This document shows positions 38,283-49,100 of a stretch of DNA of 64,000 nucleotides, piece by piece (position 1 is the first letter of the stretch; every line of letters begins with the position of its first letter). A model generated the notes under the pieces. It searched no databases and had not been told where the DNA came from. It saw nothing but the letters and a program-made list of their open reading frames with translations. The position numbers and the translations under genes are program-made. This stretch comes from Mortierella alpina (taxonomy: Eukaryota; Mortierellomycota; Mortierellomycetes; Mortierellales; Mortierellaceae), in assembly GCA_029449245.1 (NCBI GenBank), contig JANATF010000011.1:1612001-1676000 (forward strand). The letters run 5' to 3'.

Positions 38283-38581
38283 CGCAAGACAGACGCAGGA
38301 AATGGGTGCGGAAGTGGAACGAGGAGGATAAGAGCGCTTGGGGTTGTTTTTACTGTATGAGGTTAGTCAAAGTGTGCTCTTGACGTTTGACCGCTTCGAC
38401 AGGCTCGAGATCACGGGCGACAGTGCAGACGGGTGGGGATGCAAGCGCAGTGCGGCAAGCGACAGGCGATGGACCAAGAGTGGGCCAGAGAGGTGGACAG
38501 GGAAGGATGAGGGGCTGGAGCAGGCTGGCAGAGAGGTATACAATGAAGACAGCGGGGGACAGGGCGTCGAGTCAACAGGTC

Positions 38582-38724
38582 GATGCAAGGTCGATGCAAA
38601 CTTGATGCACACTTGATGCAAGGTTGATGCAAGGTTGATGCAAACCTGAAGCAAACGTGATGCAAACGTGATGCAAACCTGATGCAAGCTTGATGCAAAC
38701 TCGATGCAAACTCGATGCAGCTCA
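38582..38724. repeat. Thirteen-copy 11-bp tandem array
   Basis: Thirteen consecutive 11-bp units of the form GATGCAAACTT, each beginning GATGCA (one GAAGCA), with variation confined mainly to the last four bases. There are no length changes across 143 bp. The array lies 300-442 bp upstream of the Cid1-like start codon. Confidence 0.92.
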
Positions 38725-38835
38725 GGCAGGCCACTCTTTCCACTCGGCAAGCACGCGAGAGTACACGAGAACAGCGGGAGAACGAGAAGAGGCGGAGCAA
38801 AGGGAGTGGGCAAGGGAGGGGAGTGGTGGAGGGAG

Positions 38836-38960
38836 CAGAGAGAGAGCAGAGAGAGAGCAGAGAGAGAGCAGAGTGAACAGAGAGAGTGTGTGAGAGAGAG
38901 AGTGTGTGTGTGTGAGTGTGTATGTGTGGGTGTGTGTGGAAGAGAGAGTGAAGAAGAGTA
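38836..38960. repeat. GA- and GT-rich microsatellite block
   Basis: Several GAGAGAGCA units are followed by mixed GA and GT dinucleotide runs. Confidence 0.7.
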
Positions 38961-39675
38961 AAGAGAGAAGCAAAGGAGAGGAGAGAGAAAAGAGACAAAA
39001 GAGACAGACGACAAGAGAAACAGACCTCATAAATAGTACCATCGCATAGACTGGCATCCTCATTCCTCTGATTGAGAGTGCATTCATGCGCTGATATGCA
39101 CATCTCTCGTCTCTCAATCTCGTTCTCTTTCTCTTCCCTTCTCTTCTCCTCTCTCTCGCTCTCTCTCTCACTCTCTCTCTTCTCTCTTAGCACAGCATGG
39201 CAGCATCTCTTTCCTTTGTCCTTATTTTCTTGTCTGCTTTCCTAGCCTGTGCTGCTTTGCCTTGCCTCCTTTTCGCCTCAGCATCAGGGTAAGGGCGACA
39301 GCCAAAAAAGGACGACCTTCCCTGGCACAGTACAATAGAGTCCCACGACGCAGTAGCCCTCCAGAGCATTGGCAAAGACATATTGCAAGATTGCAATTAA
39401 ACATTAACGTCGGCGCACATAACGTGTCTCCCGTTGCTCTGCGTGTTTGACAAACAATTCCGAAATGTTTGCATACATTGCTGCTGTTCGTATCCCTGCC
39501 ATCCTACTGTACAGTAAACCCGTTGTCCACCTCCCTTCTGTTCCCTGCGAATGCATCCGTACTCCCTGAGAGCAACGACAGCGATACTTCCTGTTAACCA
39601 GTGGCCGTTAGGCTGTCAATGGTAGTGCATAAAAACAAGGGCTTGAAACGTCCAGTTCTGAAATCGACCGAGAGG

Positions 39676-39681
39676 TTTATT
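39676..39681 (-). terminator. AATAAA poly(A) signal candidate for TMA7
   Basis: Exact minus-strand AATAAA 54 bp past the TMA7 stop codon. Confidence 0.4.
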
Positions 39682-39734
39682 TTGAATAGCGTAATGAAAA
39701 AAAAATAGCCGATGTGATTATGCTTCCCGCCACC

Positions 39735-40195
39735 TTACTTCTTGCCACTCTTCTTGATACCGCCTCCAACTAGTTACAACAACATCAAGAACGAGAACAG
39801 GAACAAGCCATGGGTTAGTACGGAAAGAATCCCAGAAAGCAAAAAAGTCCCGAGGCTGAATGCGCGTTTGCTGTCACACCGTCAACATACCAAGGGGACC
39901 CTTGCCGGCAGCCTTCTGCTGCATCTCCTTGAGCTTGGCCTGCTCCTCCTTCAGCTTGGCCTTGAAAGCAAGGTCCTCCTAAGGACAGGCGCACAACAGC
40001 ACGCAGAGAGGAAAGAGAGACGGGTCAGAATGACAGGCGAGGACACAAAAGCTTCATGGATGGCCACGCTGCGGCAAATTGAGCGTCGAGAAACAGGGTT
40101 GCTGCGAGACAGAGCACACGTACCTCGTCCAAGTCGTTGACCTTCTTCTTGGGAGCCTTCAGAGGCTTGGCTTTTCCTCCAGCGCGTCCAGACAT
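39735..40195 (-). CDS. TMA7: Translation machinery-associated protein 7
   Basis: Three small exons (40195-40124, 39978-39891, 39769-39735) give 64 residues, the usual length of TMA7. The protein starts MSGRAGGKAKPLKAPKKK and ends GPLVGGGIKKSGKK, both diagnostic of the family. The middle is a charged helix (EDLAFKAKLKEEQAKLKEMQ). TMA7 co-purifies with ribosomes in yeast and loss affects translation; its precise role is unclear. The last exon codes for only 11 residues, so single-frame gene finding would miss it. The start context is CACCATGTC. It is divergent from MDM38 across an 846-bp spacer. Confidence 0.96.
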
Positions 40196-41041
40196 GGTGA
40201 TGATATTGGGATGGATGAAAAGGGTGTGAAGAAGAGAAGAATGCGAGAGGATTGTTTGAAAGAAACAACAAGGAAAAAAAAAACAAGGTCACGTGCATTC
40301 TTGATCATGTCCGGTGGAGCCATATCGAAGAGGGAAGACCATGTATGACACGCCGACAGCACCTCATCGCACTTTGCACGCCCTCGTGGTGGAGTAGTGG
40401 ACATGGGCCCAAGGAGACTCAGGCTTGCCTGGCTCACGCCTGGTGTGCTGAGGAGGCACGTATGGCAGCACCACCCGCTGTGGTCTGATGAGCCCTTGAG
40501 CCACAGAGTGCATGCAGCCCTTGGTGGATCCTACTGGCTTCATTCTTGTTGCACCCAGCCTGCCTACACAGGGACCATCAGCGTATGGATGGATGTACGA
40601 CTGCCGCCATTTCTCCCTTGAGGGTGCTGTAGACTGCAGTCTTACGGGCGCTGCAGCCAGCCGACGATCGCACCCCGCGCGCTGGCCCGAGCTAAGCCGC
40701 GGCTGGAAATAATGGCCCGTCCAGAAATGCCCTTTTTCGGCGCCCGTCCCCTTTCTTCTTCAGGTCTCGCTCTTCTCGCTTCCCTGCTCTTCGTTGTTCT
40801 TGTTCTTGTTCTTGTTCCTGTTCTTGCTCTCCACCCTCGCCGTCTGCATCCTCGTCTTCCTCTCCTCCACGCCTTGCACTCGCTCTCTCTCCCTCCCGTC
40901 TCTGTCCTCCAGATATCTGCCCTTCTTCTCCCGCGCAGACCTCTCTTTCTCACTCTCTCTCCTCTCCGTCCGCCTCCACCCAGTAGCCCTGCTCTTGTGC
41001 CGTGCTTTCGTCGTTGTGCTCCTCTCCACTCTCCGCCCATA
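40196..41041. promoter_or_regulatory. Divergent promoter region of TMA7 and MDM38
   Basis: 846 bp between two divergent start codons. The right half (about 40740-41040) is pyrimidine-rich on the plus strand and probably forms the MDM38 leader. An open frame on the opposite strand here is low-complexity Arg/Gly-rich and is not called. Confidence 0.5.
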
Positions 41042-43930
41042 ATGTACCACGCTCTCGCGTCCTCCGCCAGGGTCGGCATCTCCTCTGCAAGGACTCTGCC
41101 AGGTACCGACACTCGCACCCACCCTCATCATGCTTCCTCTCGCTCTCGATCCACTCACAAATCCGTGTCTGCTCGGATCTAGCCCGAGAGCAAGCCTCTT
41201 GAGATGGATTCGGATCCGATCCGCTCGGATCCAAATCGGATCGGCTCCCTTCAACTCACTCACCCTTTTATTGCCTTTTCTCTCGTCTATTCCTGACCCA
41301 TGGCTGGCTGCCTGCCTGCTTAGCCGGTTCGTACTCGAACGCATTACGCATCAATGTCACCACACCGTACTATCGCTCCGTAAAGGTGCAGGTCGTGTCC
41401 TCGCGCAACGGGTTCAGGCACACGGCTGCTAGTAACGGACAGAGTGCCTTCCACTCCTCGCCCTTCCCCCGCATCCCATCTTCTCTTCGCCTCTTGCGTG
41501 CAGAGCAGCAGCAGACTCAGCCTCTCCTCAAATCCACCATCGAAAAGGAGACGCTCGCTTCCCGCTCCGCAGAGATGGCCAAGGCCAAGGCTGCCAAAGA
41601 GGCCAGCGAGGCCGCCAGTGGGATCGCCGGCGAGGGTGCTGTGGTTCAGCCCAAAAAGTCGCTTTGGGTGCGCTTCAAGAACGAAATGATCCACTACTGG
41701 CACGGTACCAAGCTGCTCGGGAAGGAGATCAAAATCTCGACTAAGCTGGCAGGACGGCTATTGAACGGCAACAAGTTGACCCGGCGAGAACAGCGACAGG
41801 TATAGGACCAAGAATCTCATCGGATCCGATGAAGCAAATAGATCGACGCGGTTGCTCATATTCTCTCCTTGTCCATATTATCATTTGCCTGTACTCGACT
41901 CTAGCTGAGACGCACAACCGGAGACCTGATGCGCTTGATTCCCTTCTCAGTATTCCTGATCGTGCCCTTCATGGAGCTGCTTTTGCCTGTCGCCTTGAAG
42001 CTGTTCCCCAACATGCTGCCCTCGACCTTTGAGGACAAGTTTGCAGAGGAGGAAAAGAAGCGAAAGCTCCTCAAGATGCGACTCGAGATGGCAAAGTTCT
42101 TACAGGAGACCATCGAGGAGTCCGGAATCCCTGGATCGACGCGTGCAGAGGCCGTCAAGGAGTTTGGCGACTTTTTCAGGAAGGTGCGCACCACGGGCGA
42201 GCAGGCCTCCACGGATGAGCTCATCCGTGTCGCCAAGCTCTTCCACGACGAACTCACGCTCGACAACCTCTCCAGACCCCAACTCGTTTCCATGTCCCGC
42301 TACATGAACCTCAACGCCTTTGGAACAGACAACTTTTTGAGATATCAAATCCGCAACAAGATGAACTCGATCAAGCAGGATGACAAGGTAACAAGGATGC
42401 TAGTACGAATCACAAACGGAATAAGTGAGCGTAAGAGAATAATGCCAATGTTAACACCTACCACCTTGTGTACTGCACCTGATAGTTGATCATGGCAGAG
42501 GGTGTCGATTCATTGACCACTCGCGAGCTCCAGGCTGCGTGCCAATCTCGTGGTATCCGCACAGGAGGAGTGTCACCTGCCCGACTTCGCAGTGAACTTT
42601 CTCAGTGGCTCGAACTCAACTTGACCTATGCCATCCCATCGTCTCTTTTGATTCTGTCCCGCGCCTTCTCATTCTCCGACTCCAAGGACTTGGCCACGCC
42701 CGTTGAGGCTCTCCAAGCGACTCTTTCTTCCTTGCCAGATAGCTTGCTAACAGAGACAGAGCTGCATGTTTCCGAACTAGAAGGCGCTGCTACCCCTCAA
42801 CAAAAGTTGGAAGTCTTGGAGCAGCAGGAAGAACTTATTGCGGACGAATTGGCACAGGAGGAGAAGGAAGAGAAGGCTCGCAAGGCCCGCAAGGAAGAGG
42901 CCAAAATCAAGAAGGAGGCAGAGGAGAGAGAGAAGCAAAAGGCTCAGGAGCAACAGGAGGCCGCCGCCGCTGCATCTGCGCCTGTGGCAACCACCTCAGC
43001 AGAGGTTCCTCTCTTTGACAAGTCCGCTCCAGAAGCTGTCGCCGGGGGAGCCCCTGCCACGTTGGTTGGTGCATCCGAGTTGCTGACAGATGCTCAGGTC
43101 GCCACGCAGGTAGCCAAGGACGCAGGAGCGACCACCGCCACCAAGGAGTTGACCCAGGCCGCTGGCCCTGTCAGTACTACCACTCCCGCCTCTACTGGTA
43201 TCGTCTCATCACCCGAGGAGGAAGAGGACAAGGCTCGTATGACCGAAGAACAATTGCTCGAGTTGCGTGAGGCGCTATGCATCATGTCATCCCGATCGGC
43301 TGTCTTGGAGGAGCGCGAGGAACTCGAGGATTTGAAGGAGGACCGTATGGAGTACAAGGAGGTAAGAAGGCACACTCAACAGAGTGCAATTTTCTTTTCT
43401 CTATTCATTCCGCAATTGCGAAATGAAGCGAGTACTTTGCGAGTGACTCTGAACATCAGGACAAATGCACTAATGCTTCTGTGTGTATCCATTTTGCGAT
43501 GGCTTAGGACATTGAGGAGCTGGCACAGGTGCAGCGCAAGGAACACAATGTGTCAAAGAGACTGGGCAGCCGTCTGGAAAAGATGATTGCCAAGTTGGAT
43601 CAGGAATTGAAGGCATACGATGCGGAGGGCAACAAGCTGCAGGCATTCCAGGCGAACGAGCGTGGTGAGTTGACTGTGACGGATATCGAGGCTGCACTGA
43701 GGGTGATCAAGCACGCGCCCGACGCCGACAACATCAAGCAGATTGTCAAGAAGCTGGATGTCGACGGCGATGGTCTGGTGTTGCTCAGTCATATTGTGGA
43801 GCTGGCGGATCTGGTCGAGGAGGAAGAGGGCACCGGAGTGCTGGTCGAGGGCAAGAAGATTCATGGCAAGGATAAGGAGGACGAAAGCGAGAAGAAGCTG
43901 AAGAAGGAGGATGTGCTGAAGGACGAGTAG
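41042..43930 (+). CDS. MDM38: LETM1/MDM38 mitochondrial inner-membrane protein
   Basis: Five exons (41042-41102, 41324-41799, 41905-42387, 42486-43361, 43508-43930) give 772 residues. The N-terminus (MYHALASSARVGISSARTLP) lacks acids and is Arg/Ser-rich, as a mitochondrial presequence should be. The LETM1 domain starts at WVRFKNEMIHYWHGTKLL and continues with LAGRLLNGNKLTRREQRQL, then a transmembrane helix at about 190-210 (IPFSVFLIVPFMELLLPVAL). The ribosome-binding-like part includes LSRPQLVSMSRYMNLNAFGT and LTTRELQAACQSRGIR. Coiled coils (about 440-490 and 590-660) and an EF-hand-like loop, LDVDGDGLV (about 715-723), follow. The family supports mitochondrial K+/H+ exchange and membrane insertion of mitochondrially made proteins. 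Intron 1 is rich in GGATCC-type palindromes. Confidence 0.95.
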
Positions 43931-46111
43931 AGACCCTATATCCCATCATCTCATTCATTCATTCATTCACTTATTTCATCCATTATTAAAACCTCAGGTA
44001 CTGTACTGCCATGATCTTTCTGTACGCGGGACTTCAACTTTGCCTTACTCTGCGGAGCGGCGGGTGAAAGTGTGTGTGGATGAATAGAGTTTTTGTGTTC
44101 AGAAAAAAAAAAAGAGAAAATAATAGAACAATCAAAGTCGGCACAATAGGGATGGAGGTGTGCTGCAGGAAAAGACATGTATGATTGCCATCATGAGCCC
44201 TTGGCAAGAGAACAAGGATGAAGACAAGCATCTGCAAGGGCCAAGTATGCAAAAGATGACAAGCTCGGGGAGGACATGGCCATTGACATAATAGATCGAA
44301 TAATGCCGCGTGGAAACGTTGATCTATCAAGCAGGGCCTCAGAGCCGCTGAAGTAAGGAAAAAGGGATGGAGGAGTGAGTTGTGTCTACAGCTGGGCACT
44401 TTACTCAGCAGGAACGGGTGTCAATGAATGTATATATGAATGTATGAAAAGCGCAACATGCACTTGGTCACAAAGTGCTCTAGAGTGTTGCTTCTTTGTC
44501 CTAGGTGGGACAACAATCGGTCGAGGTAGTATTACCAAACATCGCATTGCACCACCACGACCCTTGCTGACGCATTAAACCCGAGAGGAACAGGGGTGAT
44601 GTGCAACCATTACGCGCCTTGTTATGTTGTGCTGTGCAAGAGAGTATAGTAGTGCTGTGAAAAAAAAAGGATGCTAGTGCCTCTGAAAATCATTGTGCTG
44701 GCGCCATTCTTCTGTGCTCTTGCCCCTAGGCATAATGTGGAGGAGATCAAGTACTCTTGCAGATATACACCAAGTGGCCGGACAAGACAGCGCTGATTGT
44801 GGAGCTGGAGGCAGTGGGAGAGTGGACTCGGCCGGTCTGCCAGAACGAGAGCTGACACATGCCAGCCGGAATCAGGCGAGAGGGCTTCCTCTGCTGCTCT
44901 CCCACACTGTTTATTCTTTTTGTTCTCTCCTCATCAACCTTGTATCGTGTGCTGGCCACAATAAGGTACTGTACCGCAGAGCAGGGCGCCTGAGGAAGCT
45001 TTCGTCTCTTCTTGCTTCTCACGCGTGCCAAGCTCTGCCTTCGCCCTCGCAGTCGATCACATTGAGTTGAGCCGTTGAGCCAGCACTGGAATGCACAGTA
45101 CTGAATATCATTCGAGTCTGATGATGATCAGCAGCAACAAGGTTACCAAAAATGCACAATTGTTGTCGAGACCATCGCAGAGGCATGTCAAGATGAGAAT
45201 GATCATAGAGGGCCTAGAGGTGTCAATGCTGCTGTTTGCGACACAGACAGGAACAACGAGAGCGCAACGAAGAAGCAATAATGTTAAGTTAGCATTACAA
45301 AACAACAAACACTGCGATTGCAGCAGGATTGTCAGGGGGGCCGTCTGTACATGTACTGCATCTCCCGCTTTTCTCGCTCGCTCACCCTCAGGAGCCAGCT
45401 GTTTGCAGCCCCGGAGTGGGAACGATACAGAGCAGAGTGGAGAAAAACACAACGGCCGGCTCTCAAACATTAAAGCCAGCTGGCCAAGAGAGGAACGAGA
45501 ACCCTATTCGAGATGCGATCGTGATGGCCGCGCCTCAACGCTGGCCATCGGCAGCAAGCAGCAAAGTGCTCTCGCTGCTCCTCTCATCGGGATTCTTGGA
45601 GACGAACCACTTGCCGACCAACCAGCGCTGGTCATTCAAGGGAAACTCTGTTCTCGTCAAGAGGCACCCGGGTGTACAGTAGTAATAACAACACTGTGCT
45701 CGGTATCGTGCGTGAGCAAGCAAACGCAGAGCACTCCCAACGCCTATATCCAGCATGCGCCTTTCCTCTACGCGATCTCGCTGTCTGTCTCCAGCGGGCG
45801 TCCATTCGCTGCGGACGCACTCTGTCGCTGATCGGCGCCTGCCCCGAAAAGACTTAAAAGATCGTCTGCCGCCGTCTCGTCCTCTCCTCTTCTTCCCTCT
45901 CCCTTCCCGCCTTGGCCCCATCCGCTCCTCTTTGCCCCGCTCCTCCTCCCCCTTCCCTCCTCCACGCCTGTCCTCGCCTGCCTACCATCCCAAGGCGCCT
46001 CCACCTCGACTCTCCTTCCTCTCGCCGCACGACCCATCCGTCCCCTTCCCTGTCAGTTTCCTGACACCGCCCCTTTTTTTTTCTTCTCTCCACCACCCCC
46101 CTCATCTAGCT
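43931..46111. other. Intergenic region between MDM38 and the DUF3712 gene
   Basis: 2.2 kb. The left part should hold the MDM38 3' UTR. The last 250 bp (about 45860-46110) are pyrimidine-rich and end in CTAG two bases before the start codon, so a 5' UTR intron is possible. No gene is visible. Confidence 0.5.
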
Positions 46112-49100
46112 ATGAGCCATCACGACACGGCTGCTGCCAACGCGGCCGCGGGAAACCTCCCTTACCGTGAGGACGAGATTGAGTATGACGAGTTTGATGA
46201 GCACGACGAGGTTGTGAAGCCCACAGCCCGCCCATTCTACAAACGCAGACGGTTCTGGATCTTTTGCGCCCTGATCACGGTGGTCCTGGTGGCGGTCCTG
46301 GTGCCCATCATCTTGCTGGTGATCCTGCCCAAGGTCGCCCAGTCGATTGTCGACGGCTCCACGCTCGCCTTCTCGACCATCAGCATCACCGAGCCAACCA
46401 ACACCACGATGGTCATGGCGATGGAAGGCCAACTCGGCAACGCCGGGCCTTTCCACGCAACTGTCAGCTATCCAGAGCCTATCGAAGTCTACTACAAGGA
46501 CACCCTACTGGGCGCCATGGACCCCCTGCCTGACACCAAGGCCTCGGGTGGTTCTGGCACTGTCGTCGGCCAGTCGCGCTTCACTATCACGAACGACGAA
46601 GCCTTCTCGGCGTTTTCAAGAAACATGGTATGTCCCGACGGACGCGCTTGTCGCCGGCCCTCTCGTCTCTATTTGGCTTTTTCTTTTCTTTTCGGCCTGA
46701 TCGCCGTGCATCACCAGCGATGACTTCTTAGCTCTCGACCCACTCGTCTCGCCCTCTCTGCCTCACCAGCACCCATCCATCTCCTGCTCTCTCTTCACCT
46801 CCACCACACTCCTCGCCACATCTGTTCCCGTCAGCTCCTCGCTTTCTCGCTTTCTCGCGCTCATCCACTGACCCTGTCTGTTTTTCTGCATCGCCTCGCT
46901 GGCACCTAGTTGGGCGACGAGAGCTTCGTCTGGACTCTCAAGTCTACGGTTCAGATCCGCGCCATGGGCCGAACCATCAAGGACCTGAAGCTCAACAAGG
47001 ACATCACTCTGCTGGGCATGAACGGCTTCCCTCAAGTCGAGATCCTGTCCTTCAACCTCCCCTCAGACGCTGCAAATGGCCAGGGCATCAACCTTGCCAT
47101 CGACACCGGCCTTATGAACCCATCGCCCATCGGAGTTACTCTCGGCACAGTCGTGCTTGACATCTCCTACCAGGGCACCCGCTTGGGCCAGGTCAAGGCC
47201 ACTGGTGCGTCGCTTCAGGGCAACTCGCTTTCCGTCCTCAACCTCACAGGTATCATGGAGCCTCAGACCACACCTGAGGGTCTTGCCAAAGTCAGGTATA
47301 TAGAGTCTGCTCATTCACGCACATCCCTGCAAATTGCTCGACAATATCGCGTCAACTCAAGCGCCTTGTTTTTCTCTTTCTTTCTATCTTTCCTTCATTC
47401 TTTACAGCGGGTTGTTCTCGGCTTACATCGCCGGTTTAGCCTCAGAGACCACCGCCAAGGGTGTCGCTGTCCTTCCCAACGGCCAAGATCGCGTCAACTG
47501 GCTCTCTGCAGGTCTTGAGGCTATGGTCTTGAACGTCAAGCTGCAGTCGCCCGTGCCCCTGAACATTATCCGCTCTATCGAACTTGGACCCATGGGCATG
47601 AACTGGACCAACACGGATAACTACGCACCCATGGCCAACTCCCCCAAAGTCGTCGCTGGTTTCCAGATGCCCTTTGGCTTTTCTCTGAATGTGACTCGCG
47701 TCCAGAACAACATGACCGTCGTCTACCAAAACAAGTCCATGGCCACGGTCAATGCTGGGGAGTGGGGTGCTGCCACCACCATCAAGGTTGACAACAGCTC
47801 CTCCATCGAGTTTGCCTTGCCTCCCACGCCCTTCACCATTGCAGCGGATGCCCATGCCGATTTCGACACCTTTGTCAAGGAGCTCACTGTCAACAACGCT
47901 CAGGGGTTCCAGGTGGAGGGTTTTGCTAGCACTGTTGCCCAGACGCCCATCGGCGAGGTCACCATCACTGGTATCCCTTTCAAGTCGGACGTCTCCCTTT
48001 CAGGGCTTCAGGGCCTTGCTACCGAGCCCACCGTGATCCACAACCTGACCGTCATTGGAGGCATTCCTGCTGGTCTCCAAATCGCTCTGGATTTGACTAT
48101 GGTCAACCCAAGTGCTTTGACCATCGCCACAGGACCCGGCACAGAGGGCATCGTCTCGTTCGACATGGTCTTCCAGGGCGACAATGTAGGAACCGTGATC
48201 CTCGATGACCTGACGCTTGTTCCTGGACCCAACCGCCGCCTTGCAGGTGCTCTCTTCACGCCCACAGGCACTGCTGGAGGCCAGGCATTGCTGCAGCAGT
48301 ACATGACCAACCAGCCCAGCGTTGTCGATGTCATCGGATCCTTGTCCTCCTCCGCCATTGCTCCTCTTGCCAACGGTCTCGCTGAAGTCCACATCCAGTC
48401 CGAGATGCCTGGCAACCCTGCCAAGCTGCTCCTCGGTACCAGCTTGACCATTCTGTCAGACACGGCCACGACTGGAATCGCTGCCACCTCGGTCACTGTA
48501 AACAACCCCTTCCTGCCCCAGCTCACCATTAAGGCCATCAAGTCTTCCGTCAAGTATCACGGCGCCACTCTGGGAACACTCGACATCCCTGACATGACCT
48601 TTGTTGTGCCCTCAGTCTCCTCCGCCCTCAGCCCGTAAGTCTTAGAACCTCGACAGCTATGCTCGGAAATGAGATGAGCCATGCTAACCACCTTCTCATT
48701 TTTTTTTCTTCAAAAATCTCAATCTCTGTGCATAGTCCTCTTCCTCTTACCATGGATCTCTCCATCGATGCCCTGCTTGGTCTCATCATCACTCAGGCCC
48801 AACTCAACGGCATGAACCCAGCGCCCATTGTAGCCTTGGGACAAATGGCCAAGGATCCTACCTACAAGCCCGATTCTTCTCTGTTTACCGGCTTCAACTT
48901 GCCTGCCTTTGTCAAGTCTTCTATGGTCGGTCTGTTGGTCGACGTTGAAATGTCAGTCAACGTCCTGGTCGGCGAGTACGCTACCTCGATGTCGTTGACC
49001 CAGTTGGCTGTCCCCACCGCCACCGACGACACCATCCTGTTGCTCCTGCCCATTGTCGGTACCCCAATTGCCCAGGCCATTGTCGACAAGGCCATCCTTT

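Larger units (their letters stand above)
38283..39734. other. Upstream region of the Cid1-like gene with tandem repeats
   Basis: 1.45 kb between the Cid1-like start and the TMA7 stop, both on the minus strand. It holds the 13-copy 11-bp array (38582-38724), GAGAGAGCA and GT/GA microsatellites (about 38836-38960) and a long CT-rich block (about 39100-39190). No gene is visible. Confidence 0.55.

Noticed and set aside
40642-41344. Arg/Gly-rich minus-strand frames opposite the MDM38 leader
   Set aside because: They are antisense to a pyrimidine-rich leader and the start of MDM38; the Arg bias is what that composition produces.
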